Shown: piece by piece, positions 45,643 to 53,725 of the stretch
Layout of the letters: each line of letters starts with the position of its first letter
Numbering within the stretch: the first letter of the stretch is position 1
Origin: Psychrobacillus sp. INOP01
Lineage (GTDB): Bacteria; Bacillota; Bacilli; Bacillales_A; Planococcaceae
NCBI RefSeq assembly: GCF_018140925.1
Contig: NZ_CP073315.1
Location: 3,658,001-3,722,000 of the forward strand
Direction of reading: 5' to 3'
DNA: 64,000 bases
Made by a program: the position numbers and the translations under genes
Notes under the pieces: model-generated
What the model saw: only the letters and a program-made list of their open reading frames with translations
What the model was told of the DNA's origin: nothing
The model's database searches: none

Positions 45643-46083
45643 ATGGAAAAAACAAATTTATTTAAACTTATTCATTCAAGTGAATTAATTTCAAACGAAA
45701 ATATTGTCAAGTTTTCCTCTAAGTTTGCATATCCAGTTGGAATATCAGCAATTTTAGTATTAGCTCAGTTACGTACAAATGGACCGAAAAAACAAAGTGA
45801 ATTAGCAGACATTCTTCAATATTCAAAAGGAGCAATAACCAATATTTCATCAAAACTTGTGAAATTTGAGCTTGCTGAACGACTGTATGATGAAGAAGAT
45901 CGCAGGACGATCCATCTGAAGATAACCGCTAAAGGTCAATCAGCTCTAATTGAAGCACAAAAACTAGGTGAAGAAATATATGTGGAGTTATTTGAAGAAT
46001 TAACCGAGGAGGAGCTTGACCAATATTTAAGCATACAGAAGAAAATATTAAATGGTATGAAAAATAAAAGATTGTCAATATAA
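45643..46083 (+). CDS. MarR family transcriptional regulator
   Basis: 146 residues; ATG 45643 is preferred to GTG 45634, which overlaps the likely ribosome binding site. Winged helix of the MarR type: ILVLAQLRTNGPKKQSELADILQYSKGAITNISSKLVKFELAERLYDEEDRRTIHLKITAKGQSAL (helices plus the wing with D-x-R-R). Co-transcribed with the SDR and likely its repressor, using the palindromes at 44806-44835. Confidence 0.88.
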   Translation: MEKTNLFKLIHSSELISNENIVKFSSKFAYPVGISAILVLAQLRTNGPKKQSELADILQYSKGAITNISSKLVKFELAERLYDEEDRRTIHLKITAKGQSALIEAQKLGEEIYVELFEELTEEELDQYLSIQKKILNGMKNKRLSI

Positions 46084-46109
46084 CCTTCTATTTACACAAA
46101 TTTGTAATT

Positions 46110-46147
46110 CGTCAATTACCTTTAAATGAGGGAATTGGCGTTTTTTT
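46110..46147 (+). terminator. Intrinsic terminator after the MarR gene
   Basis: CGTCAATTACC pairs with GGAATTGGCG (one bulge, one wobble) and is followed by seven T residues. Confidence 0.75.
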
Positions 46148-46213
46148 ATATCGTTTTCTTATTTTATTATTTTTTAGATAAGGGTGAGTCATCGTAATAA
46201 AAGTCTAACTTCC

Positions 46214-46242
46214 TTGCAAATAAATTCAAGTCTTGCTATTCT
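46214..46242 (+). promoter_or_regulatory. Candidate SigA promoter of the riboflavin operon
   Basis: TTGCAA (46214-46219), 17 bases, TATTCT (46237-46242), about 18 bases upstream of the first FMN aptamer. Confidence 0.55.
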
Positions 46243-46259
46243 AATATCAGTTAAATAAA

Positions 46260-46388
46260 TTATCCTTCGGGGTCGGGTGAAAGTCCCAATCGACAGTAAG
46301 AGAGTAATCTCGGAGCCTGTGAGCCGTAAAACGCATGATTTGGTGTGAATCCAAAGCCGACAGTTACAGTCTGGATGGGAGAAGGAGT
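46260..46388 (+). promoter_or_regulatory. FMN riboswitch aptamer 1 (RFN element)
   Basis: Complete RFN consensus: CTTCGGGGTCGGGTGAAAG, CCCAATCGACAGTAAGAG, GAGCC...GTGAGCCGT, GATTTGGTGTGAATCC, AAAGCCGACAGTTACAGTC, TGGATGGGAGAAGGA. It binds FMN and should terminate transcription when FMN is plentiful. It is the first of three tandem copies; its expression platform ends at the terminator 46466-46495. Confidence 0.95.
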
Positions 46389-46465
46389 AGGTCGCCTATT
46401 GTCTAGGTTTTTTTAGTTCTGCTAAAAAGACTTAACGAAAGGGCTTATTAAAGTATGACTTCTCT

Positions 46466-46495
46466 CGCATCCGATAAATTTTGGATGCGTTTTTT
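46466..46495 (+). terminator. Terminator of riboswitch unit 1
   Basis: CGCATCC...GGATGCG stem followed by TTTTTT. The same sequence ends unit 2. Confidence 0.9.
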
Positions 46496-46505
46496 AATTG
46501 AATAA

Positions 46506-46635
46506 TTATCCTTCGGGGTCGGGTGAAAGTCCCAATCGACAGTAAGAGAGTAATCTCAGAGCCTGTGAGCCGTAAAACGCATGATTTGGTGTGAGTCCAA
46601 AGCCGACAGTTACAGTCTGGATGGGAGAAGGAGTA
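46506..46635 (+). promoter_or_regulatory. FMN riboswitch aptamer 2
   Basis: Near-identical to aptamer 1 (differences: CTCAGAGCC for CTCGGAGCC and GTGTGAGTCC for GTGTGAATCC). Start offset from copy 1 is 246 bases. All conserved RFN positions that I can recognise are kept. Confidence 0.95.
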
Positions 46636-46713
46636 GGTCGCCTATTGTCTAGGTTTTTTTAGTTCTGCTAAAAAAAAACGTAACGAAAGGGCTTATTAAA
46701 GTATGACTTCTCT

Positions 46714-46743
46714 CGCATCCGATAAATTTTGGATGCGTTTTTT
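46714..46743 (+). terminator. Terminator of riboswitch unit 2
   Basis: Same CGCATCC/GGATGCG stem and T run as unit 1. Confidence 0.9.
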
Positions 46744-46753
46744 AATTGAATAA

Positions 46754-46884
46754 TTATCCTTCGGGGTCGGGTGAAAGTCCCAATCGACAGTAAGAGAGTA
46801 ATCTCAGAGCCTGTGAGCCGTAAAACGCATGATTTGGTGTAAATCCAAAGCCGACAGTTACAGTCTGGATGGGAGAAGGAGTAG
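46754..46884 (+). promoter_or_regulatory. FMN riboswitch aptamer 3
   Basis: Third copy, offset 248 bases from copy 2, with the same consensus and one distinctive change (GTGTAAATCC in the P-stem after GATTTG). After GAAGGAGTAG its expression platform diverges completely from units 1 and 2. Confidence 0.94.
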
Positions 46885-46940
46885 TTCAATGCTTTTTGAG
46901 AGTTAATGACAAAAGGCTTATTTGAATCTACCTAATTTTC

Positions 46941-46969
46941 CTCCGACACCTATGTGTACGGAGTTTTTT
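46941..46969 (+). terminator. Terminator of riboswitch unit 3
   Basis: CTCCGACAC...GTGTACGGAG stem with TTTTTT, different in sequence from the terminators of units 1 and 2. It is followed 56 bases later by ribE. Confidence 0.85.
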
Positions 46970-47024
46970 ATTTATATGGGATTTACAATTTTCGCCTTAA
47001 AATACTTAGTAAAAGGAGGAAGCA

Positions 47025-47657
47025 ATGTTTACAGGAATTATTGAAGAGCTAGGCACAGTAAAGAACGTTCAAAAAAGTGCAAGCAGTATGCAACTTGTTA
47101 TACGTGCCGAACGAATTTTAGAAGACATAAAATTAGGTGATAGTATCGCAGTGAATGGTGTTTGTTTAACAGTAATTGAGTTTTCACAATTCCAATTTAC
47201 AGTAGATGTTATGCCAGAAACGTTTCACGCGACTACAACAAAATTATTAAACAGTGGTTCAGCTGTAAACTTAGAAAGAGCAATGGCGGCAAATGGTCGA
47301 TTTGGTGGTCATTTCGTTTCAGGGCACGTTGACGGAGTCGGTACAATTTTGAAGAAACGTCCTACTGCAAATGCAGTTTATATTGATATAAGTGTACCAG
47401 AAGAAGTGAGTCACTTTTGTATACCAAAGGGCTCCATTACGATTGATGGCACAAGCTTAACGATTTTTGAAATAAATAAATCGACAATAACCGTGTCCCT
47501 AATTCCCCATACAAATAAGGAGACCGTCCTAGGGATGAAAAAAGAGCGTGAACTAGTCAATATTGAATGTGACATGCTAGGAAAGTATATGCATCAATAT
47601 GTTACAAATAAGGAATCGACTATTACACGAGATTTTTTAAAGCAGAACGGTTTTTAA
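47025..47657 (+). CDS. ribE: Riboflavin synthase alpha chain
   Basis: 210 residues with AAAAGGAGGAAGCA before ATG 47025. It dismutates two 6,7-dimethyl-8-ribityllumazine molecules to riboflavin. Two lumazine-binding repeats are visible: MFTGIIEELGTV...DSIAVNGVCLTV (about 1-95) and GGHFVSGHVDGVGTI...GSITIDGTSLTI (about 96-190). It is the first gene after the three FMN riboswitches; in B. subtilis ribD precedes it, but there is no ribD here. Confidence 0.95.
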   Translation: MFTGIIEELGTVKNVQKSASSMQLVIRAERILEDIKLGDSIAVNGVCLTVIEFSQFQFTVDVMPETFHATTTKLLNSGSAVNLERAMAANGRFGGHFVSGHVDGVGTILKKRPTANAVYIDISVPEEVSHFCIPKGSITIDGTSLTIFEINKSTITVSLIPHTNKETVLGMKKERELVNIECDMLGKYMHQYVTNKESTITRDFLKQNGF

Positions 47658-47669
47658 GGAGATAATAAC

Positions 47670-48281
47670 ATGCTAAATACGATAGAAGAAGCAATTTCGG
47701 ATCTAAAACAAGGAAAGCTCATTATTTTAGTAGATGATGAAAACCGCGAAAACGAAGGTGATTTCCTTTGCTTAGCAGAATTTGCAACACCAGAAAATAT
47801 TAATTTCATGGCCAAGTATGGTCGAGGATTGATTTGTATGCCAATTCATGAGGAAATCGCACAGGAATTGCAATTACAACCGATGGTTTCTAACAATACA
47901 GATTTTCATCAAACTGCATTCACTGTGTCGATTGATCACGAGACCACATCTACAGGTATTAGTGCATTCGATCGTTCAGAAACAATGCTGCAAGTCATTA
48001 ATCCACAAGCAAGTGCACTTCAATTTAAGCGACCTGGACATGTCTTCCCACTAATTGCAAAGCCTGGTGGTGTATTAGAAAGACGTGGACATACAGAGGC
48101 TGCAGTGGATTTTGGAACACTTTGTGCTTCAGCTAAAGCAGGTGTAATTTGTGAAATTATGAAAGATGACGGATCAATGGCACGTCTACCGGATTTACTT
48201 GAATTTGCCCAACAATTCCATATGAAAATTGTAACAATCGAAGAATTATCAAGTTATTTAATAAATATTAAAGCTAGCTAA
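47670..48281 (+). CDS. ribB: 3,4-dihydroxy-2-butanone-4-phosphate synthase, stand-alone
   Basis: 203 residues with AAGGAGA upstream of ATG 47670. It makes the four-carbon unit of riboflavin from ribulose 5-phosphate. Motifs: [11 protein letters not shown] (metal/substrate acidic loop, about 22-32), [19 protein letters not shown] and [10 protein letters not shown]. Bacillus usually has a RibBA fusion of about 400 residues; this protein stops after the RibB domain, so GTP cyclohydrolase II (RibA) is not encoded in this operon. The reading frame shows no sign of a recent break. Confidence 0.94.
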   Translation: MLNTIEEAISDLKQGKLIILVDDENRENEGDFLCLAEFATPENINFMAKYGRGLICMPIHEEIAQELQLQPMVSNNTDFHQTAFTVSIDHETTSTGISAFDRSETMLQVINPQASALQFKRPGHVFPLIAKPGGVLERRGHTEAAVDFGTLCASAKAGVICEIMKDDGSMARLPDLLEFAQQFHMKIVTIEELSSYLINIKAS

Positions 48282-48294
48282 AGGAGAGAATAAA

Positions 48295-48759
48295 ATGGTA
48301 AAAACAATAGAAGCAAATTTAATTGGCACAGATTTGAAAATAGGTATTGTCGTAGGGCGTTTTAATGATTTCATCAATGCAAAGTTAGTTGATGGTGCAA
48401 TTGATGGATTAAAACGTCATGGAATAGCAGATGATAACATTGAGGTTGCTTGGGTTCCTGGTGTATTTGAAGTTCCTTTTATTGCGAAAAAAATGGCTGA
48501 ATCCCATAATTACGATGCTGTCATTGGTCTTGGAACTGTAATAAGAGGATCTACCACACACTATGATTATGTATGCAATGAGGCGGCAAAAGGAATTGCA
48601 CAGGTAGGTTTACAAACTGGGGTACCGGTTATTTTCGGTATTGTTACAACAGAATCCATTGAGCAAGCAATAGAACGGGCAGGTACAAAAGCTGGAAACA
48701 AAGGATACGATGCAGCAATCTCAGCTATTGAGATGGCAAACCTTTTGAAAATAATGTAA
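48295..48759 (+). CDS. ribH: 6,7-dimethyl-8-ribityllumazine synthase
   Basis: 154 residues with AAAGGAGAG upstream of ATG 48295. It condenses the RibB product with the pyrimidine intermediate to lumazine, the substrate of RibE, and usually forms 60-mer capsids. Motifs: [62 protein letters not shown]. It is the last gene of the operon; a hairpin at 48781-48810 follows. Confidence 0.95.
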   Translation: MVKTIEANLIGTDLKIGIVVGRFNDFINAKLVDGAIDGLKRHGIADDNIEVAWVPGVFEVPFIAKKMAESHNYDAVIGLGTVIRGSTTHYDYVCNEAAKGIAQVGLQTGVPVIFGIVTTESIEQAIERAGTKAGNKGYDAAISAIEMANLLKIM

Positions 48760-48780
48760 CTTCCGAGTCGTAATGTGAGA

Positions 48781-48815
48781 GAAAGCCAATGACATGCATG
48801 ATTGGCTTTCTTAAT
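48781..48815 (+). terminator. Terminator after ribH
   Basis: GAAAGCCAAT (48781-48790) / ATTGGCTTTC (48801-48810), then a T/A-rich stretch. Confidence 0.75.
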
Positions 48816-48869
48816 AATTTTAGTGCTAATGTCTAAAAAACAATGAACAAAATAGTGCTTAAATTTATC

Positions 48870-49193
48870 CTAAATTTCTTGGATTTGAATATTAAGTAGC
48901 TCATCAGTCTCTGTCTTAAATTCAATTTTTACAGAGACTCCAAATTCTTTGTCACTATCTTTTAACCATAATCTAAATTTTTCAATTGTAGTATTTCCTT
49001 TAGATTCTCTTCCTTCGTGGAGGTAGTCAATAATACTCGCATTGGGATATTTGGATTGAGTTTCTTTTATAGCGAGCTGTCCCCACTTAGCGTAGGCAGG
49101 TATTTCTTGTTGTGCGAGAGCAATTGTAGGTATATGTGTTGAAACTGATTGGGTGGAAGCGATAATTCCAAATGCAACAACTATTTTCTGCAT
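48870..49193 (-). CDS. DUF3889 family secreted protein (YqzG-like)
   Basis: Minus strand. AAAGGAG lies just before ATG 49205; ATG 49193 is better spaced from it, giving 107 residues (the ATG at 49205 would give 111). An N-terminal hydrophobic stretch with possible signal cleavage after IALAQQ is followed by the DUF3889 core: YAKWGQLAIKETQSKYPNASIIDYLHEGRESKGNTTIEKFRLWLKDSDKEFGVSVKIEFKTET. It is typical of small secreted or cell-envelope proteins of Bacillales. No function is known. It is transcribed opposite to the flanking genes. Confidence 0.8.
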   Translation of the reverse strand: MQKIVVAFGIIASTQSVSTHIPTIALAQQEIPAYAKWGQLAIKETQSKYPNASIIDYLHEGRESKGNTTIEKFRLWLKDSDKEFGVSVKIEFKTETDELLNIQIQEI

Positions 49194-49421
49194 AATTGAT
49201 TTCATCTCCTTTACCTTAGGATGTGTCATTTACTATAAATCATTCTGTATCTAGTATGTTTACTGAAAAACAACACACAACTATAATGTATATACATTTA
49301 GAAATAAAGTACTCCCACTTAAATTCTAATCTTTATAATTGCTTTACTAAGAAAGGAAATATATGATGTTTATGTAGGTAAATAATTTTTTGTATCACAA
49401 TTATAGTGGAGGTTACATGTC

Positions 49422-50510
49422 ATGAAAATTAAAGCAGCAGTTACACCGGGACAAGGGGAAGCATTCCAAATTGAAGAAGTTGATCTTGCTAATCCAAAAT
49501 CAAACGAGGTATTAGTGAAAATTGTTGCAACCGGTGTTTGTCATACAGATGCAGTTGCACGTGATTTAGCAATTGCTCCACTTCCAGCTGTACTTGGTCA
49601 CGAAGGATCAGGAATTATTGAACAAGTTGGTGATGGGGTTAAGGGACTAGAGGTTGGTGATCATGTTGTCCTATCTTTTGCTCATTGTGGTTCTTGCTCG
49701 AATTGTTTAACAGGACATCCAACAGTTTGCGAAACGTTTAATGATTTAAACTTTGGTGGAGTTCATGATGATAATACAAAAAGGTTAAGTAAAGACGGAG
49801 TTGAACTTTCAACGTTCTTTGGACAATCTGCTTTTGGGACATATGCAATTGCACACGAACGTAATGTTATTAAAGTAGACAAAGATGTAGATTTGGCATT
49901 ACTAGGACCTCTAGGGTGTGGAATTCAAACAGGTGCAGGTACTGTTCTTAACCGTATCCAGCCTGAATTTGGTTCGTCAATCGTAATTTACGGAAGTGGA
50001 GCTGTTGGTTTATCAGCAATAATGGCAGCAAAAATTGTTGGCTGCAAGCATATTATTGCTGTGGATGTACATGATTCACGTCTTGAATTAGCCAAAGAGT
50101 TAGGAGCAACACATACATTGAACGGACGTAACGTAGATGTAGTGGCAGAAGTGAAGGCCATTACTAATGGTGGTTCTAATTATGCAGTTGAAACAACAGG
50201 TGTACCTCCAGTCGTTAAACAAAGCTTAAATGCCCTTCGCCCTCTTGGTACTTGTGCAATTGTTGGGGTAACACCAGAAATGCCAATAGATATACATAAT
50301 GATTTAATGGCAGAAGGTAAAACAATGATGGGGGTTATCGAAGGAGATTCAGTGCCACGAGTATTCATACCAGAACTTGTTGCATACTACAAAGCAGGGA
50401 AGTTCCCATTTGATAAACTAGTAAAATTCTATGACTTCGATCAAATTAACGAAGCTTTCGAAGATTCTAAATCTGGTATTGCAATTAAACCTATATTAAA
50501 AATTAGCTAA
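49422..50510 (+). CDS. Zinc-dependent alcohol dehydrogenase (MDR superfamily, aryl-alcohol type)
   Basis: 362 residues, GTGGAGG upstream of ATG 49422. Catalytic zinc: C39 in GVCHTDA and the GHEGSG motif. Structural zinc: CGSCSNCLTGHPTVC. NAD binding: YGSGAVGLSAIMAAKIVGC. The arrangement resembles NAD-dependent benzyl/aryl-alcohol dehydrogenases. It is flanked by a terminator and an SDR, and an HpaB-like monooxygenase lies further downstream, so aromatic or aldehyde metabolism is a plausible but unproven context. Confidence 0.85.
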   Translation: MKIKAAVTPGQGEAFQIEEVDLANPKSNEVLVKIVATGVCHTDAVARDLAIAPLPAVLGHEGSGIIEQVGDGVKGLEVGDHVVLSFAHCGSCSNCLTGHPTVCETFNDLNFGGVHDDNTKRLSKDGVELSTFFGQSAFGTYAIAHERNVIKVDKDVDLALLGPLGCGIQTGAGTVLNRIQPEFGSSIVIYGSGAVGLSAIMAAKIVGCKHIIAVDVHDSRLELAKELGATHTLNGRNVDVVAEVKAITNGGSNYAVETTGVPPVVKQSLNALRPLGTCAIVGVTPEMPIDIHNDLMAEGKTMMGVIEGDSVPRVFIPELVAYYKAGKFPFDKLVKFYDFDQINEAFEDSKSGIAIKPILKIS

Positions 50511-50515
50511 TTCAT

Positions 50516-50550
50516 AAACCCAGTACATATTTTAGTGTACTGGGGTTTTA
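50516..50550 (+). terminator. Intrinsic terminator after the alcohol dehydrogenase gene
   Basis: AAACCCAGTACA / TGTACTGGGGTTT stem followed by TT. Confidence 0.85.
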
Positions 50551-50638
50551 TATGACCTGAGCAATAATTCTGACAAATGATAAACTTGTAATATAATGAA
50601 AGATGAACAAGATTACTGAATTAGAGGAGGGCAACACT

Positions 50639-51424
50639 ATGGAATTAGGGTTATCAGGAAAAGTAGCGATAGTAACTGGTTCAAGTAAAGGGATAGGTTT
50701 ACAAACTGCTTTACAATTAGTCCAAGAAGGAGCTAATGTAGTTCTTTGCGCACGTGGAGAAGAAGAATTAAAAGAAGCAGCAGCGTTCATTAAAAGTGAA
50801 ACTGGAACAGAGGTATTAATTGCTCCTGCTGATATTACAAAAGAGGATGCGTGTAAAGAAATTGTTCAAAAAACAGTAGATCGTTATGGACGTATTGATA
50901 TTTTAGTTAATAATGCCGGTACTTCGTCCGCGAATCCTTTTGAATCAGTTGATACAGATTTATGGCAAACAGATTTAGACTTAAAATTATTTGGAGCAAT
51001 ACATACTTCAAAAGCCGCTCTACCATATATGAGAAAAGTAGGCGGGGGAGCGATTGTGAACGTAACGGCAGTTTTGGGGAAAACACCGCCTGCCAATTCT
51101 TTACCAACGACAGTTAGTCGAGCAGCTGGTATGGCATTGACTAAAGCTATGAGTAAAGATTTAGGAAAAGACAATATTCGTGTTAATACAGTTTGCATTG
51201 GCCTAATCAGAAGTAATCAAATCGAATTAAAATGGAAAAAAGAAGCTCCTGAACTTACTTGGGAGGAATATTCAAGAAATGTAGTTGGCCCTTCGGTTCC
51301 ACTCCAACGAATTGGTGAAACAGCAGAAGCAGCAAATGTCATTACTTTTTTAGTCTCAGATGCAGCATCTTATGTTACTGGAACATCTGTAAACATCGAC
51401 GGTGGATCTGGTGGAACACTTTAA
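50639..51424 (+). CDS. Short-chain dehydrogenase/reductase (SDR)
   Basis: Start at ATG 50639, seven bases after GAGGAGGG; an in-frame ATG at 50603 lies before that site. 261 residues. Cofactor motif TGSSKGIG, NNAG motif intact (LVNNAGTSSANPF), C-terminal VNIDGGSGG. The catalytic region reads VNVTAVLGKTPPANSLPTTVSRAAGMAL: the usual Tyr of YxxxK is not evident (TTVSRAAG stands there). That may make this an atypical or inactive SDR. The substrate is unknown. Confidence 0.82.
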   Translation: MELGLSGKVAIVTGSSKGIGLQTALQLVQEGANVVLCARGEEELKEAAAFIKSETGTEVLIAPADITKEDACKEIVQKTVDRYGRIDILVNNAGTSSANPFESVDTDLWQTDLDLKLFGAIHTSKAALPYMRKVGGGAIVNVTAVLGKTPPANSLPTTVSRAAGMALTKAMSKDLGKDNIRVNTVCIGLIRSNQIELKWKKEAPELTWEEYSRNVVGPSVPLQRIGETAEAANVITFLVSDAASYVTGTSVNIDGGSGGTL

Positions 51425-51764
51425 ACAAAAAATGAACCCGAATGGAAGACCTATAAACGGTCCCATTCTGTTCTTATATGGGGAAATTAACTTCTGAAAT
51501 TGATTGGCTACAAATTTTAACAACAGATCCACTTCCTCGTAGCTTTTGCCTATCGTGTCTGATTCTAAAGACATAGAGAATGGAACCATAAATAAGTATC
51601 TAGTAGGTGGTATGTTACAGATTCCCAAGAAGAGATGGCATTGAAAACAGTGAAGCTCTACTATTTTGAGTGAGGAGACAGCTTTGTTTATTTTATAGTC
51701 ACACCTTAACTAAAATAGTAATAATATAATGCTAAGAACAGCCTAATGCATTAGGAGTGAGAGT
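51425..51764 (-). other. Gap with minus-strand hairpin and possible gene remnant
   Basis: 340 bases without a convincing gene. A hairpin at about 51430-51475 (GAACCCGAATGG...CCCATTCTGTTC) is followed on the minus strand by a T run, as though it ended a minus-strand gene. The adjoining minus-strand frame (51476-51628) encodes SYEEVDLLLKFVANQFQKLISPY, which looks like the end of a sensor domain, but the frame then runs into the SDR gene and has no clear start. It is possibly a decayed regulator. Confidence 0.3.
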
Positions 51765-53198
51765 ATGCCGGCTATAACGGGGAAACAGTATATTGATCGG
51801 ATTGACCAGTTGAAAACGGACGTTTGGATAGACGGAAAGCCTGTCACAGGGAATATTTCGGAGCATCCTGCGTTTAAAGGAATTATCAAAAGTCAGGCAG
51901 CATTATATGATCTGCAGCATCATAAAGACTTAATATGTGTTCTAACGTATTTGTCACCAATTAGCAAAAACCGGATAGGTATGTCGTATTTGCAGCCGAA
52001 GACAAAAGAGGACTTAGTGGCAAGACGTGAAATGGTACAGCACTGGGCTAAATCGAATAATGGATTAATGGGAAGAAGTCCAGATTATATGAACACAACA
52101 TTAATGGCTTTAGCTTCATCCGTTCATTTGTTGCAGGATCAAAAGAACTGTTTTCCAGATAATCTGCAATCATTTTATGAATACGCAAGAGAAAATGATA
52201 TCTCCATGACCCATACTTTTATAGAACCACAAGTAAATCGAACACTACTGTATGTGGAGCGTTCGAATGAACCGATTGCCGCAAAAATAATAGATAGGAA
52301 CGAAGATGGAATCATAGTAAAAGGTGCACGACTCCTTGCGACACAAGGTGGAATAACGGATGAATTATTAGTAATCGCAGCAGGAGGGAAAGTAGAAGAG
52401 GATAATAGTTTCGCATTTTCCATACCTAGTAATACAAAAGGGTTAAGGTTCATATGTAGAGAATCATTTGTTGGAGGGGATTCCTCTTTTAACTATCCAT
52501 TAAGTTCGAAATATGAAGAAATGGATAGCGTTGTAGTGTTTGATAATGTCTTAGTTCCCTGGGAGCGCGTATTTTATTATGATAATATCCATATATCAAA
52601 TAATTTTATGAAGTCGAACTCGTTCCTACCCTTTACACTTCATCAAGTAGTATCTAGGCAAATTATAAAAACCGAATTCATACTGGGGATTGTCCAATTA
52701 ATTATCGATGCCATTAATATTGATGAATACCAGCATGTGCAAGAAAAAGCATCTGAAATAATCATAGCTCTGGAGACGATGAAAGCATTAGTGATAAAAT
52801 CAGAGGTAGAGGCCCAAATAGACAAAGGGGGTTGGATGCAACCAGATCGCGCCACATTACAAATTGCAATGAATGTATTTCCACACATTTATCCGAGGTT
52901 TACGGAAATCATTCAGCTCTTAGGTGCGAGTGGATTAATGTCCATCCCAACCGAAAGTGCATTTCAATCACCTATTAAAAACGAGTTAAATCATTACTTA
53001 CAATCCAGTGAGGACATTGGAGAGGACCGTGTGAAACTTTTTCGATTAGCATGGGACTTAACGATGAGCGCTTTTGGCACAAGACAAACTCTATACGAAC
53101 GTTTTTTCTTCGGGGATCCTGTCCGACTTGCTAGTCAGCTATACTATTCCTATGATATGGATGAATATGTGCAACGAGTGAAAAATATATTGGAATGA
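51765..53198 (+). CDS. HpaB-like flavin-dependent monooxygenase (4-hydroxyphenylacetate 3-hydroxylase family)
   Basis: 477 residues with TTAGGAGTGAG upstream of ATG 51765. It belongs to the FADH2-dependent HpaB oxygenase family: acyl-CoA-dehydrogenase-like fold with THTFIEPQVNRT, the flavin-binding GARLLATQGGITDELLV and PWERVFYYDN. Family members ortho-hydroxylate phenols and need a separate flavin reductase (HpaC), which is not encoded nearby. The neighbouring alcohol dehydrogenase and SDR may belong to the same catabolic set. The specific substrate is uncertain. Confidence 0.85.
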   Translation: MPAITGKQYIDRIDQLKTDVWIDGKPVTGNISEHPAFKGIIKSQAALYDLQHHKDLICVLTYLSPISKNRIGMSYLQPKTKEDLVARREMVQHWAKSNNGLMGRSPDYMNTTLMALASSVHLLQDQKNCFPDNLQSFYEYARENDISMTHTFIEPQVNRTLLYVERSNEPIAAKIIDRNEDGIIVKGARLLATQGGITDELLVIAAGGKVEEDNSFAFSIPSNTKGLRFICRESFVGGDSSFNYPLSSKYEEMDSVVVFDNVLVPWERVFYYDNIHISNNFMKSNSFLPFTLHQVVSRQIIKTEFILGIVQLIIDAINIDEYQHVQEKASEIIIALETMKALVIKSEVEAQIDKGGWMQPDRATLQIAMNVFPHIYPRFTEIIQLLGASGLMSIPTESAFQSPIKNELNHYLQSSEDIGEDRVKLFRLAWDLTMSAFGTRQTLYERFFFGDPVRLASQLYYSYDMDEYVQRVKNILE

Positions 53199-53382
53199 GT
53201 CCACAGAACTTTGAAGCTTTTTGCGTTTGCAAGGCTTTTTGTCATAAACACTGGTTTTCAAATGAATCAAAAAATGGTTAGTATTAACTTGAACTTATTC
53301 ATTCATTAATGTAGAAATTGAAGGCTTCTGATACTGAGCAGTTTGCGGCTAATATAAACACTATTAGCATTCGGAAAAATAA

Positions 53383-53411
53383 TTGACACTATTTACTAAA
53401 TTTGTTATAGT
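53383..53411 (+). promoter_or_regulatory. SigA promoter of ileS
   Basis: TTGACA (53383-53388), 17 bases, TATAGT (53406-53411): near-perfect consensus, leading into the T-box leader. Confidence 0.85.
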
Positions 53412-53417
53412 ACTATT

Positions 53418-53690
53418 CAATAAAAGCATATAAATTCGTTGAAGAGAAAGAGTAATGTATCTATAAGTTCCCCAGAGAGCTGACAAATTGGTGAAAGTCA
53501 GTGTGCAAGTGATACATGAATATCCTCTCTGAGAAGAAGAGCTGAAGATTTTAGTAAGCTTATCCGGGTGTCTACCGTTAAAAAGAACACGTATGATTTG
53601 TACGTTGCTAAGTGCTATTGGATCGGCTCAATAGAATTAGGGTGGTATCGCGGTTAACCCCGTCCCTTTACTCGGGACGGGGTTTTTTGT
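53418..53690 (+). promoter_or_regulatory. T-box leader (isoleucine) of ileS
   Basis: The T-box core AGGGTGGTATCGCGG is at 53639-53653. It is followed by the terminator CCCCGTCCC/GGGACGGGG plus TTTTTT (53658-53688), the alternative structure. Upstream lies the large Stem I with GAGAGCTGACAAATTGGTG and the loop GAATATCCTCTCTGAG, where ATC is the likely specifier codon for isoleucine. Uncharged tRNA-Ile should stabilise the antiterminator and switch on ileS. Confidence 0.92.
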
Positions 53691-53725
53691 ATGCCTTTTA
53701 TACAAAATGTATAGGAGGAAAAGTT

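Noticed and set aside
46668-46889. 73-codon minus-strand open frame in the rib leader
   Set aside because: It lies antisense to riboswitch units 2-3 and has no ribosome binding site; it is a by-product of the structured RNA sequence.
46260-46890. Tandem repeat of about 247 bp that might be a CRISPR or satellite array
   Set aside because: Each unit is a full FMN riboswitch with its terminator. Repeats are far too long for CRISPR, with no alternating spacers.
53199-53382. Terminator after the HpaB-like gene
   Set aside because: The AGCTTTTTGCG/GCAAGGCTTTTT pairing near 53215-53241 is too weak to call.
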